This document shows positions 1 through 8,332 of a DNA stretch of 64,000 nucleotides, piece by piece. The stretch spans positions 79,645 to 143,644 of the forward strand of contig JAFGUF010000042.1 of the NCBI GenBank assembly GCA_016938675.1. The letters are read 5' to 3'. Position numbers and translations under genes: made by a program. The notes under the pieces were generated by a model, which searched no databases, was not told the origin of the DNA, and worked only from the letters and a program-made list of their open reading frames with translations. Origin of the DNA: Clostridia bacterium (GTDB lineage: Bacteria > Bacillota > Clostridia > Christensenellales > UMGS416). Within the stretch, counting starts at the first letter, position 1. The number at the start of each line of letters is the position of its first letter.

Positions 1-1086
1 ATATGCTCCGCTGTTGTTGGGATATATGCTGATAAAAATGAATCAGATGATTATAGGTATCCGATAGCTGTAGTCGACGAGGACGGCGCAGAGTACGCAG
101 ATGAATTCATCAGCCAGCTTCAGGAAAATAATCAGATCAGTATACTGTTGACAGACAGGGAGACCGCTTTGAAGTATGTTTCTACAGGCAGGCTGGATGG
201 CGCATTTATTTTGCTGGATGGATTTACAGATAAAATTGAAGAAAATGATTTTACGGATATCGTTGAATTTATATCACCTGAGGTGACAACCAGCGCGTAC
301 CCCGTAAGTGAGATAGTATCATCTGAAATACTGGATTTGTGGCTTATGCAGCTTGTTAAGAGCACGTTGCTTGAGATGCACGATAATCTTGGAGAGGCTG
401 CTCAGATATCCTATGAGGAAGCTCTTAGCAGAATAGAAACGGACTATAAAGAAGAAGATATTATAACTATTGAGTACATAGGCGGCAGCGAAGTTCCCTA
501 TGAAAACCGTCAGGCCAGCCCCTTGGACAGGGCAGTTGGTGTATATGCTTCATTTGTCATATTTGCTGTTATGCTTTCGGGTGAGTGGATATTCAATATC
601 AAAAAAAAGAGCCTCAAGAGCAGGTTCGAATCCCACAATATTGGCCTTCCAATGGTATGCATGGGCTCGCAGATTGCCAGCATATTAATCAGCATGGTGT
701 TTTTTGTTCCTCTTGTTGTTTTTCTTTCACTTTATATGCATACCGGAGTATCGGAAACGGTTAATCTTTCTATGGGTATGCTTTTGTTTTCACTTGGGAT
801 ATGCGCGATGGCTTTTGTTGTGAGCACATTGGTTGAAAACCTGACTCAGCTGGTCGTTGTAGGAACCAGTGTATCAATAATAAACATACTGCTGTCTTCG
901 CTTGCAATGCCTTTGCCGGACTGGGCAGGCACAGCAAAAGGTGTAGCAAAAATATTGCCGGGTACTTATCTTCATGGGTGCTGGCATAATGAGTCAAAGC
1001 TTACTGCAATGCTTATAATATCCATTGGATGGCTGGCAGTCGGATACCTAGCTACAGTCTATATAAGCAGAACGGCAAAATCTTAA
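1..1086 (+). CDS. ABC-2 type transporter permease, 5' end outside window
   Basis: The frame is open from the first base, so the true start lies upstream; 361 residues are visible. The first half is a hydrophilic, acidic, extracytoplasmic-like region. From about residue 175 there are five or so hydrophobic segments, ending in a final membrane helix before the tail ISRTAKS. This architecture (one N-terminal helix, a large external loop, then a C-terminal membrane bundle) is that of ABC2_membrane_3 family permeases, which pair with a separate ATPase. The ATPase is presumably upstream and outside the window. The substrate cannot be told from sequence. The gene converges on the downstream minus-strand gene with only 24 bases between and no clear terminator. 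Confidence 0.75.
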   Translation: MCSAVVGIYADKNESDDYRYPIAVVDEDGAEYADEFISQLQENNQISILLTDRETALKYVSTGRLDGAFILLDGFTDKIEENDFTDIVEFISPEVTTSAYPVSEIVSSEILDLWLMQLVKSTLLEMHDNLGEAAQISYEEALSRIETDYKEEDIITIEYIGGSEVPYENRQASPLDRAVGVYASFVIFAVMLSGEWIFNIKKKSLKSRFESHNIGLPMVCMGSQIASILISMVFFVPLVVFLSLYMHTGVSETVNLSMGMLLFSLGICAMAFVVSTLVENLTQLVVVGTSVSIINILLSSLAMPLPDWAGTAKGVAKILPGTYLHGCWHNESKLTAMLIISIGWLAVGYLATVYISRTAKS

Positions 1087-1110
1087 ATTCTAGATTAGTT
1101 AATTTGATTT

Positions 1111-2181
1111 TTAGCTATCAGGGAAAAGGTCACTGTATTCGAAATATCCTGAATCGACAAGAACATTTATGTAATTCTCTTTTGTAACGAGAATTGGCTC
1201 GCATAAAAACGAAGGCACTTCAATAAGCCCGTTTGAGGTAGTATCATTAATTTCCGGTGATTCTCCATTTAGAATTGCGTCAACCATACTGCAGGTTATT
1301 TGAGCAAGCTGCTTCGGATCTTTAAGCAGCGTAGAATACTGCTTACCTTCAACTATGTATTTTACGTTTTGAAGATCAGCATTCTGTCCTGTTATTATTG
1401 GATAATTGCTGATGGTGTACTTACCTGAGCTATTCAGCGCTGAGATGACTGCAAGCGCAATACTATCATTAGGGGAAAGCACTCCATTAAGTGAGAAGTT
1501 TCCTGAATAGTATTCTTCAAGAATGCGCTTCATTCTTTCTAGTGCAGGCAGTGCTTCACCGCGCTCATTGCACGCATCAGCCATTGTCGTCTCACCTGAA
1601 ATTATTTTAATTTCGCCAGAGTTTATTAACGGCTTGAGAACGCTCATAGAGCCTTCATATATATTCACCGCATATTCGTCTTTAGGCGATCCTGTGAAAA
1701 TTTCAATATTATAGGGCGCGTTACTTTTTTTTCGAATTCCTTCAACTAGTGATTCAGCTTGCTGCACCCCGATGAGATAGCTGTCGAAAGTTGCAAAATA
1801 ACTAATGCAGCTGGTGTTTTTGGGAAGCCTGTCATATGCGATTATTTTTATATCGGCATCTGCAAGTGAGCATAATACATCATCCATTCCTGTTGCTTGC
1901 ACCGGAGCAATAATTACAACATCAAAACCGTATTCAATACTTTGGGAAATTTGTTCAAGCTGGAGTTCATAATCTTTATTAGCATAAAAAGTGGTTACTT
2001 CGTATCCTTCACTACCAAGGATTTGTTCAATTTCTTCTGCATCTTTCACCCAGTGGCCGCTTTCAAGGCAAGGCATAAATACACCTATACTTGGGGTATC
2101 ATCTTCATATACAGAACTGCACCCCGCAAAAAAGGAAACTAAAATACACAATGAAAACAATAATGCTAATTTCCGCTTCAT
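1111..2181 (-). CDS. Sugar ABC transporter substrate-binding lipoprotein (XylF/ChvE-like), orphan
   Basis: This is a 356-residue secreted lipoprotein. It starts MKRKLALLFSLCILVS and has a lipobox ending FFAGC, so the mature N-terminus is a lipidated cysteine near residue 21. The rest resembles periplasmic-binding-protein-like domains of the xylose/multiple-sugar family, with an N-terminal segment IGVFMPCLESGHWVKDAEEI and a hinge-type IIAYDRLP motif. I chose the start at 2181, not the longer frame to 2238, because an AGAGGC-like site precedes it and the signal peptide then begins correctly. No ATPase, permease or kinase for it is adjacent, so it may serve a distant transporter or act as a sensor subunit. 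Confidence 0.8.
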   Translation of the reverse strand: MKRKLALLFSLCILVSFFAGCSSVYEDDTPSIGVFMPCLESGHWVKDAEEIEQILGSEGYEVTTFYANKDYELQLEQISQSIEYGFDVVIIAPVQATGMDDVLCSLADADIKIIAYDRLPKNTSCISYFATFDSYLIGVQQAESLVEGIRKKSNAPYNIEIFTGSPKDEYAVNIYEGSMSVLKPLINSGEIKIISGETTMADACNERGEALPALERMKRILEEYYSGNFSLNGVLSPNDSIALAVISALNSSGKYTISNYPIITGQNADLQNVKYIVEGKQYSTLLKDPKQLAQITCSMVDAILNGESPEINDTTSNGLIEVPSFLCEPILVTKENYINVLVDSGYFEYSDLFPDS

Positions 2182-2467
2182 GATCAGCCTCTTTTTTTTG
2201 TTATCTAGCAAATAAAAACAATAATAATATACACACATTTAAACAAAATAACACACTCAAAATTAAAAGTTTACAATTAGAGGAAATATATGACAATAAT
2301 AATTATTTGTAGAACCGATATCGTAAATTAGGAGTTTTTAATCATTAGCGTAGAAATATTTATAATCTATATAAAAGGGTATGATAAATAAAAGCTATCA
2401 TTGCACTGAAAGCAGAAGAATTTGACAGAGTGAGTGGCTATTTTAAGAAATCGGTTTTTACGCTTTG

Positions 2468-3223
2468 TTAACCGGATACAATATCAAATATTATCTTAAT
2501 AAGTATGCCAAGCAAAACAATATAAAGAAGTGGGCGGATAATTTTTTTTCCGTTTTTTATGGCCAGATGTGAGCCGATATAGTTGCCTGCGATTCCAAAA
2601 ACAGCGGCAGGGATAGCAAGCTGATAGAATACCTGCCCGTGGATAATAAAAATAATCAACGCGGACACATTTGACGCAAGGTTAACTACCTTTGCATTGC
2701 CCGAAGCCTCCTTCAGCATAAATCCGCAAATTACCGTGTAGAGTATAATAAGGAATGTGCCTGTGCCCGGCCCCACCAGCCCGTCATACATGCCGATTAC
2801 AAAGCCTATAATGACTGAATAGATATATAGCCTTGCCCCGGATATTAATTCCTTTGACTCATTCAGCTTGAAAAAGGAGCTTAATAGAACCAGTGGAATA
2901 ACGCCGAGTATTACGTATTTCAATGACTCGCCAAGTAAAATAGCGATGTTCGCGCCGATGCTGGAGCCTAAAAAAGCAGCAGCAGCTGAAGCAAGAGCTA
3001 CCTTAATATGGATATTTCCGGATTTAAAATAATTTATGACCGAAAAAAGAGTGCCGGAACTGGCCGAGAATTTATTGGTGCCGGCGGCTGCAGCAGGGGG
3101 CAGACCTACAGCCAGATAAACAGGTAGGGAGATAAGGCCGCCTCCGCCTGCAATGGAGTCAATAAATCCCGCTAGAAAAATAAGCGGGCACACTACTAAA
3201 TAAGTGATAAAAGTTATTTGCAT
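2468..3223 (-). CDS. TauE/SafE family sulfite exporter-like membrane protein
   Basis: A 251-residue integral membrane protein with about seven or eight hydrophobic segments across its length. The N-terminal stretch GFIDSIAGGGGLISLPVYLA is the glycine-rich signature of the TauE/SafE (DUF81) family. A second related motif, GMYDGLVGPGTGTF, lies in the C-terminal half, as expected for the internal repeat. Family members are thought to move sulfite, sulfoacetate or other small organic anions across the membrane; the substrate here is unknown. It starts five bases after the methyltransferase stop, and its AAGGA ribosome site overlaps that stop, so the two genes are probably co-transcribed. Confidence 0.88.
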   Translation of the reverse strand: MQITFITYLVVCPLIFLAGFIDSIAGGGGLISLPVYLAVGLPPAAAAGTNKFSASSGTLFSVINYFKSGNIHIKVALASAAAAFLGSSIGANIAILLGESLKYVILGVIPLVLLSSFFKLNESKELISGARLYIYSVIIGFVIGMYDGLVGPGTGTFLIILYTVICGFMLKEASGNAKVVNLASNVSALIIFIIHGQVFYQLAIPAAVFGIAGNYIGSHLAIKNGKKIIRPLLYIVLLGILIKIIFDIVSG

Positions 3224-3228
3224 CTATA

Positions 3229-3780
3229 CTATCCTTTTTTATATGCCGTTATCTTGAATGTATTATCTGAAGTTTCGAGCTGAGCTGAGATAAAACCTGC
3301 TCTATCAAGCAATTCAAGATAATAATCTGCGTCCTGCTCAATGTATCTGACGCCGTATCCGGTATTAACCTCATGATTCGGAAAAGTTATATTAAGTTGT
3401 ATTACAAAGGCGTCATAGTTGCCGGTGTTTTCAGGGATGACTGCATCCCAAATAACCAGCCTGCCGCTGGGCTTAAGCACCCTGTGTATTTCGGAAAGCA
3501 CACTTTTTCGTTGTGATTTATCAATGTACATCATCGTAAAAAATGAAGTAACTGTATCAAAAGTATTTTCTTCAAATTTTAAGTCTGCAGCATCCATTAG
3601 CATTTTGGTGCAGATGGCGGGGGATTCATCCAGCTCGTCCTGCCTATTGTCTATGGCTGTTACTCTTTCACCAAAGGCCAGGCCTATTATGCCCTCGCCG
3701 CCGCCTCCGATATCCAAAATACTGCCGTTGAGTTCATCATTAATAATAATTTTCTGTACTTCTGTTTCGTATATATTCAT
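3229..3780 (-). CDS. Class I SAM-dependent methyltransferase
   Basis: A 183-residue Rossmann-fold methyltransferase. The SAM-binding motif I is visible as ILDIGGGGEGIIGLAF near residue 20, followed by the acidic strand TAIDNRQDEL and the motif IV-like VTSFFTMMYIDKS. HRVLKPSGRLVIWD matches the usual post-motif strand of the Methyltransf_11 type. The substrate cannot be inferred. No good ribosome site is visible before the ATG, which may indicate a weakly translated leader gene. The TauE-like gene follows directly, but no shared pathway is evident. Confidence 0.85.
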   Translation of the reverse strand: MNIYETEVQKIIINDELNGSILDIGGGGEGIIGLAFGERVTAIDNRQDELDESPAICTKMLMDAADLKFEENTFDTVTSFFTMMYIDKSQRKSVLSEIHRVLKPSGRLVIWDAVIPENTGNYDAFVIQLNITFPNHEVNTGYGVRYIEQDADYYLELLDRAGFISAQLETSDNTFKITAYKKG

Positions 3781-4101
3781 ATATGCTATTTTAGCAGGAA
3801 TTATTGGGATAATCTATAGTTTTATTTCAATCAAGATAGGGCATGTTTTTCCTGATTATAGGACGATTCAAGTGTAAAAATCGCTGAAAAGATGCATTTT
3901 TATGCATTAAACAACATAATATTAAGTTTTTATACATAATAACCTTAAAAAATATAGCTATTAATATTTTATACAAGTATTTATTGAATAAAACGCGGTA
4001 TTTTGGTATACTTTTTAATGTAAAGATATTATTTTTTATCGTGAATTTGAAAGGGCTGAATTTTACGTAAAAAGCCATTTCAAGTTAGAATTGGACTAAA
4101 A
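3781..4101. other. Divergent intergenic region upstream of the ornithine operon
   Basis: This 321-base, very AT-rich gap separates the divergent methyltransferase and racemase genes. It holds the promoter described at 3984-4012. It also holds an inverted repeat, ATGCAT-TTTT-ATGCAT, at 3892-3907, about 77 bases upstream of the -35 box, which could be an activator or repressor site. A minus-strand open frame across it looks like low-complexity sequence and not a gene. Confidence 0.5.
3984..4012 (+). promoter_or_regulatory. Sigma-A-type promoter of the ornithine fermentation operon
   Basis: TTGAAT at 3984-3989 and TATACT at 4007-4012 are separated by 17 bases. Transcription would begin near 4019, leaving a leader of about 80 bases before the orr ATG. 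No sigma-54 GGCAC-N5-TTGC motif was found in the gap. Confidence 0.55.
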
Positions 4102-5166
4102 ATGTATCCAAGAGTAGTAATCAACTTAAGCAGATTTGAAACCAATGTTAAACTGGTAAAAAATCATTTGGACAAAATCGGCATAGGCATATTCGGGGTC
4201 AGTAAGGTTTTCTGCGCTGACTCAAATCTCGTTCATATATTCGTTAAGAATAATCTTGATGGAATTGCAGATTCCAGAATTCAAAATCTGAAAAAAATGC
4301 AAAACCTTCCCCTGAAAAAAGTACTATTGCGTATTCCTATGCATTCGGAAATTGCGGATACTGTAAAATATGCGGACATATCACTCAATTCAGAAATAAG
4401 CACTTTAGAATTACTGTCAATTGAAGCCCTGCGGCAAAATAAAACGCATGGTGTAATTATTATGCTTGATTTAGGAGACCTTCGCGAAGGCTATTTCGAT
4501 GAAAATGATTTTTTCGAAGCAATGGACAGGGCTATTGCCTTTGAAGGAATAGAAGTACTGGGCATCGGAACAAATCTTACGTGCTTCGGGGCGGTTATTC
4601 CGAAATTTAACCACATGGCAAAGCTTATCGAGATGAAGCACAAAATCCAGTCAAGGTATGGCATCAGCCTGAAATACATTTCAGCAGGCAACTCCAGCAG
4701 CTATTACTTGACAGAACAGGGCAGATTGCCGGATGAAGTAAACAATCTAAGGATCGGCGAGATATTTGCGGTGGGCAGGGAGACCTCGTTTGGCAGGAAG
4801 GTGGAAGGCGCAGAGGAAGATGTATTTGTGCTGGAAGCGGAAATAATTGAACTTAAAAAAAAGCCATCCGTACCGATAGGCGAGCAGGGCATTGATGCAT
4901 TCGGACAAAAGCCGGTATACACAGATAAAGGCATAATGAGTCGCGCAATATGTGCCGTTGGAAGGCAGGATGTTGATATCGCGTCATTAATGCCATTTGA
5001 TGAAAAAATCGAGATAATCGGCAGCAGCAGCGACCATGTAATACTGGATGTTACACAATCGGGAACGAAATACAAAGTTGGTGACATCGTGAAATTTCAC
5101 TTGAAATACGGCGGAATACTTTCAGTCATGACTAGCGAATATGTTGAAAAAGTATATATTGAATAA
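4102..5166 (+). CDS. orr: Ornithine racemase (alanine racemase-like, PLP)
   Basis: A 354-residue fold-type III PLP enzyme. The N-terminal alanine-racemase barrel starts MYPRVVINLSRFETNV, and the likely PLP lysine is K35 in FGVSK. Further signatures are LDLGDLREGYF and the phosphate-binding-like region SAGNSSSYYL. By position this is the ornithine racemase of the oxidative ornithine pathway, which interconverts L- and D-ornithine to supply the D-isomer used by the OraSE aminomutase. In C. sticklandii the racemase gene lies in the same cluster, but here it is the first gene of the operon. The ribosome site is weak. Substrate specificity rests on context and family resemblance. Confidence 0.88.
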   Translation: MYPRVVINLSRFETNVKLVKNHLDKIGIGIFGVSKVFCADSNLVHIFVKNNLDGIADSRIQNLKKMQNLPLKKVLLRIPMHSEIADTVKYADISLNSEISTLELLSIEALRQNKTHGVIIMLDLGDLREGYFDENDFFEAMDRAIAFEGIEVLGIGTNLTCFGAVIPKFNHMAKLIEMKHKIQSRYGISLKYISAGNSSSYYLTEQGRLPDEVNNLRIGEIFAVGRETSFGRKVEGAEEDVFVLEAEIIELKKKPSVPIGEQGIDAFGQKPVYTDKGIMSRAICAVGRQDVDIASLMPFDEKIEIIGSSSDHVILDVTQSGTKYKVGDIVKFHLKYGGILSVMTSEYVEKVYIE

Positions 5167-5191
5167 TTTTTAAAAAGAAGGATGTAGTGCT

Positions 5192-6232
5192 ATGGAGAAT
5201 GTAAAGGTTGCAATTTGGGGCTTTGGCGCAATGGGAGCAGGTATGGCGAAAATGCTGCTCAGAAAAAGTGGAGTGGATATTGTCTCCGTTTGTGATGTGC
5301 ACCCTAACAGGGCAGGCAAGAGTGTTGCAAAAGTTTTAGGCTGCGAGAAATATGACGATGTAATAATTGAGCCTGATATCGAAAAATCATTGGCAAATGT
5401 AAAACCCGATATATGCCTTCTGGCGACTGATTCATTTACAAAGGGAGCATTTGAAAAGATGAAACTGCTCCTTCATAAGAAAATAAACGTAATTACAACA
5501 GCAGAGCAGATGGCATACCCTAAGGCCAACGAGCCGGAACTTACCGCAAAGCTTGACGAAATAGCAAAGCAAAACGGAGTGACCGTATTAGGAACTGGCA
5601 TTAACCCGGGGCTTATTATGGATCTTCTGGTAGTGTGCCTGACTGGCTGCATGGAGGATGTTGAGCATATTGAGGCAAAGAGAGTAAACAGCCTTTCTCC
5701 ATTCGGCGAAACCGTAATGCATGAGCAGGGCGTAGGCATAACAAAAGAAGAATACGAAAAAAGAGAAAAGGACGGCACGCTGGCAGGGCATGTAGGCTTT
5801 GCGGAAAGCGTAAACATGATAGCCGATGCTATCGGCTGGAAGCTTAATAAATTTGAGCAGCAGATGAAGCCCATATTAACAACTGTCTACAGGAAATCGC
5901 CCTACGGATACGCAGCGGCAGGCAACTTAGCAGGCATAAACATGACAGGGCAGGGATATGTGGACGGTGAAGTGAAAATTGACATGATTCACCCGCAGCA
6001 GATAGAGCCGGAAATGGAAGGAACGCATACAGGCGACTACATAAAAATAAAAGGCTCTCCTGAGGTGAACATGGCTATAAATCCGGAAGTAGACGGAGGC
6101 ATAGGCACAATAGCAATGTGCGTAAACATGATACCCCATGTAATTAATGCAAAACCGGGGCTAAAAACAATGATAGACCTGCCGGTACCAAGAGCCATAA
6201 TGGGCGACATGAGGGACTTTATAGACAGGTAA
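5192..6232 (+). CDS. ord: 2,4-diaminopentanoate dehydrogenase
   Basis: A 346-residue NAD(P)-dependent amine dehydrogenase. The Rossmann fingerprint GFGAMGAG begins at G10 and belongs to the dihydrodipicolinate reductase-like fold. In the ornithine pathway it oxidatively deaminates (2R,4S)-2,4-diaminopentanoate to 2-amino-4-oxopentanoate, releasing ammonia and reduced cofactor. An AAGGA site precedes the ATG at good spacing. It lies 25 bases after orr and directly before the thiolase genes that use its product, which firmly supports the assignment. Confidence 0.93.
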   Translation: MENVKVAIWGFGAMGAGMAKMLLRKSGVDIVSVCDVHPNRAGKSVAKVLGCEKYDDVIIEPDIEKSLANVKPDICLLATDSFTKGAFEKMKLLLHKKINVITTAEQMAYPKANEPELTAKLDEIAKQNGVTVLGTGINPGLIMDLLVVCLTGCMEDVEHIEAKRVNSLSPFGETVMHEQGVGITKEEYEKREKDGTLAGHVGFAESVNMIADAIGWKLNKFEQQMKPILTTVYRKSPYGYAAAGNLAGINMTGQGYVDGEVKIDMIHPQQIEPEMEGTHTGDYIKIKGSPEVNMAINPEVDGGIGTIAMCVNMIPHVINAKPGLKTMIDLPVPRAIMGDMRDFIDR

Positions 6233-6253
6233 AGACGCAAAGGAAGTGAATAT

Positions 6254-6550
6254 ATGAAAGCAAAAAAAGGCGACTGGGTAAGAATATATAATGTTGTGCT
6301 AAAGCCCGAAGAGCGGGCTGAAAGCCTGCCTGAAGATACAAAAAAAGTGCCTCTTGAAATGTGGGACAAAGGCTTCCTTATGGATGAATACGCAGCTTTG
6401 GGAGACATAGTTGAAGTAGAGACCATAATAGGCAGAAAGATATCCGGAAAGCTTCTTGAAATAGCTCCGAATTTCGATATCAATTTCGGCACAGGTGTAA
6501 CAGAGACCATGTACATCGGCAGACAGCTTAAAGAATTGATAGGTGAATGA
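6254..6550 (+). CDS. ortA: 2-amino-4-ketopentanoate thiolase, alpha subunit
   Basis: A 98-residue small subunit. It begins MKAKKGDWVRIYNVVL and carries a GDIVEVETIIGRKISGKLLE core that looks like a small beta-rich domain. With OrtB it forms the thiolase that splits 2-amino-4-oxopentanoate with CoA into acetyl-CoA and alanine. Its length matches the family. A GGAAGTGA ribosome site precedes the ATG. It sits between ord and ortB, and its stop at 6548-6550 abuts the ortB start, which points to translational coupling of the two subunits. Confidence 0.93.
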   Translation: MKAKKGDWVRIYNVVLKPEERAESLPEDTKKVPLEMWDKGFLMDEYAALGDIVEVETIIGRKISGKLLEIAPNFDINFGTGVTETMYIGRQLKELIGE

Positions 6551-6551
6551 T

Positions 6552-7967
6552 ATGGCAGATAAAAACAGCTATCAGAATGTAATGGCACGCAAAAATGAGA
6601 TCATGAAAAGTGCTGTGGGAATAGACTATGAGGAGTTCGAGAGCGGCTCGATAGCCTTTGATTATGAGCGTATGATGAAAGAGGCTGCCTATAGCCTGGA
6701 TGAAATAGTGAAGATACAGCGTGAATATTCAGTAGGGAATACTCCAATAATTGAGCTAAAAAATCTAACAAAGGCAGCGCGAAAATTAGCGCCCGCAGGC
6801 AAAGGCGCCCGTATCTTTTTGAAAGATGAAGCTACAAACCCATCGGGCAGCTTCAAGGCGCGCAGGGCATGCGTCAGCGTATACCACGCCAAAAAGCTGG
6901 GATATAAGGGCGTGATTGCGGCAACCAGCGGCAACTATGGCGCAGCTGTGGCCAGCCAGGCGGCAATGCACAACTTAAAGTGCATAATAGTTCAGGAATG
7001 CTATGATTCCCGCCAAAAAGGGCAGCCGGAGATAATAGAAAAGGCAAGAAAGTGCGAGGCGTATGGGGCAGAAGTCATTCAGCTGACAGTTGGGCCGGAG
7101 CTTTTCTATGAATTTTTAAAGCTGCTTGAGACCACAGGATATTTTAATGCATCATTATATACGCCTTTTGGCATAGCGGGAGTTGAGACGCTCGGCTATG
7201 AGATAGCGCAGCAGTTCAGAGGCCTTATCGGCAGAGACCCGGATGCAGTCGTGTGCACCAATGCAGGCGGCGGCAACCTGACAGGTACAGCAAGAGGATT
7301 AATAAAGGCTGGCGCAGTAGGCACGCAGATAGTAGGCGCAAGCGTAAACCTAAAAGGGCTGCATATGGCGAGCGATACGCAGTTTAACAGGAAATCATTT
7401 ACCACCGGGCATACAGGCTTTGGAATACCTTTCTCCACATTTCCGGATAGATCCGATGTGCCGCGCTCTGCCGGACGTCCATTAAGATACATGGATAGGT
7501 ATGTAACCGTAAATCAGGGCGAAGTATTCTATATAACGGAAGCCTTGGCGCAGATAGAGGGCATGGAGAGAGGCCCGGCAGGCAATACATCTTTGGCGGC
7601 GGCTTTTTCCATAGCGCAGGAGATGGATGAAGATCAGGTAATTATTGCGCAGGAAACTGAATACACAGGCGCAGGCAAGCACCTGCAGCCGCAGCTTAGC
7701 TTCGCAAAGGAAAACGGAGTAGAGCTATTAATCGGTGACCCAAAGGATGAAGTCTGCGGACAGAACATTATCCTGCCTAAAACGCCGGACTTGATAAAGG
7801 CAGTTGACCTAGATATGGATAGCTTAAGAGCTTCATATATACGAAATGCCGTATCAAAGGCAGACAGTATTAGTGACAGTGATATAAAATTCCTTGCTGA
7901 GGATACAAAAACCACGGAAGCATTCGTAAAAGATATAATTGAAAAAATAGGCGGTACGCATCAATGA
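6552..7967 (+). CDS. ortB: 2-amino-4-ketopentanoate thiolase, beta subunit (PLP)
   Basis: A 471-residue fold-type II PLP enzyme related to threonine synthase. The PLP-lysine motif PSGSFKARRA places the Schiff-base lysine at K102, and the glycine-rich phosphate-binding loop appears as TNAGGGNLTG. It provides the PLP active site of the OrtAB thiolase that yields alanine and acetyl-CoA. A GTG at 6543 would extend the protein by three residues, but AGGTGA at 6541-6546 fits the ATG at 6552 as ribosome site. The end overlaps oraS by four bases (ATGA). Confidence 0.93.
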   Translation: MADKNSYQNVMARKNEIMKSAVGIDYEEFESGSIAFDYERMMKEAAYSLDEIVKIQREYSVGNTPIIELKNLTKAARKLAPAGKGARIFLKDEATNPSGSFKARRACVSVYHAKKLGYKGVIAATSGNYGAAVASQAAMHNLKCIIVQECYDSRQKGQPEIIEKARKCEAYGAEVIQLTVGPELFYEFLKLLETTGYFNASLYTPFGIAGVETLGYEIAQQFRGLIGRDPDAVVCTNAGGGNLTGTARGLIKAGAVGTQIVGASVNLKGLHMASDTQFNRKSFTTGHTGFGIPFSTFPDRSDVPRSAGRPLRYMDRYVTVNQGEVFYITEALAQIEGMERGPAGNTSLAAAFSIAQEMDEDQVIIAQETEYTGAGKHLQPQLSFAKENGVELLIGDPKDEVCGQNIILPKTPDLIKAVDLDMDSLRASYIRNAVSKADSISDSDIKFLAEDTKTTEAFVKDIIEKIGGTHQ

Positions 7968-8320
7968 AAAACTATTTAAAGAGAGAAGACGATTTTGAAA
8001 AAAGAAGGCAGCATCTGGCAGCCTTAAGTGATGAAGAGCTTAATGAAAGGTTCTGGGAGCTCTTAGAAAAGACAGTTGACCCGATGCTTGACATGGCAAG
8101 AACCCATACAACCCCCAGCATAGAGCGCAGCGTGCTCTTAAGAATGGGATTTTCCAGTATTGAGGCTAAACCTCTGGTACAGATGGCCATTGACCGTGAG
8201 CTGATATCAAAGGGCGTAGGCCACCTTGTTTATAAAGTATCTAAAGAAGAAAATATACCTGTAAGACAGGCTGGTCTTGAGATGCTAGAGGGCATGCACT
8301 GGGATGACCTGAAATTTTGA
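7964..8320 (+). CDS. oraS: D-ornithine 4,5-aminomutase, small S subunit
   Basis: A 118-residue, mostly helical and highly charged small subunit. It begins MKNYLKREDDFEKRRQHL and ends GMHWDDLKF. In the characterised enzyme the S subunit binds the large E subunit and is needed for the adenosylcobalamin- and PLP-dependent 1,2-amino shift of D-ornithine to 2,4-diaminopentanoate. Its size matches the roughly 120-residue C. sticklandii OraS. The ATGA overlap with ortB and the 12-base gap to oraE indicate translational coupling. Confidence 0.93.
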   Translation: MKNYLKREDDFEKRRQHLAALSDEELNERFWELLEKTVDPMLDMARTHTTPSIERSVLLRMGFSSIEAKPLVQMAIDRELISKGVGHLVYKVSKEENIPVRQAGLEMLEGMHWDDLKF

Positions 8321-8332
8321 TAGGAGATTGCC

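Noticed and set aside
3827..4078. Minus-strand 83-residue open frame in the gap upstream of orr
   Set aside because: Composition is lysine-, isoleucine- and phenylalanine-rich as expected from AT-rich DNA. It overlaps the orr promoter and has no recognisable domain or ribosome site.
3781..4101. Sigma-54 promoter for the ornithine operon
   Set aside because: No GGCAC-N5-TTGC pattern was found; a good sigma-A promoter is present instead.
6543..6551. GTG at 6543 as the ortB start
   Set aside because: AGGTGA at 6541-6546 overlaps this GTG and is correctly spaced for the ATG at 6552.
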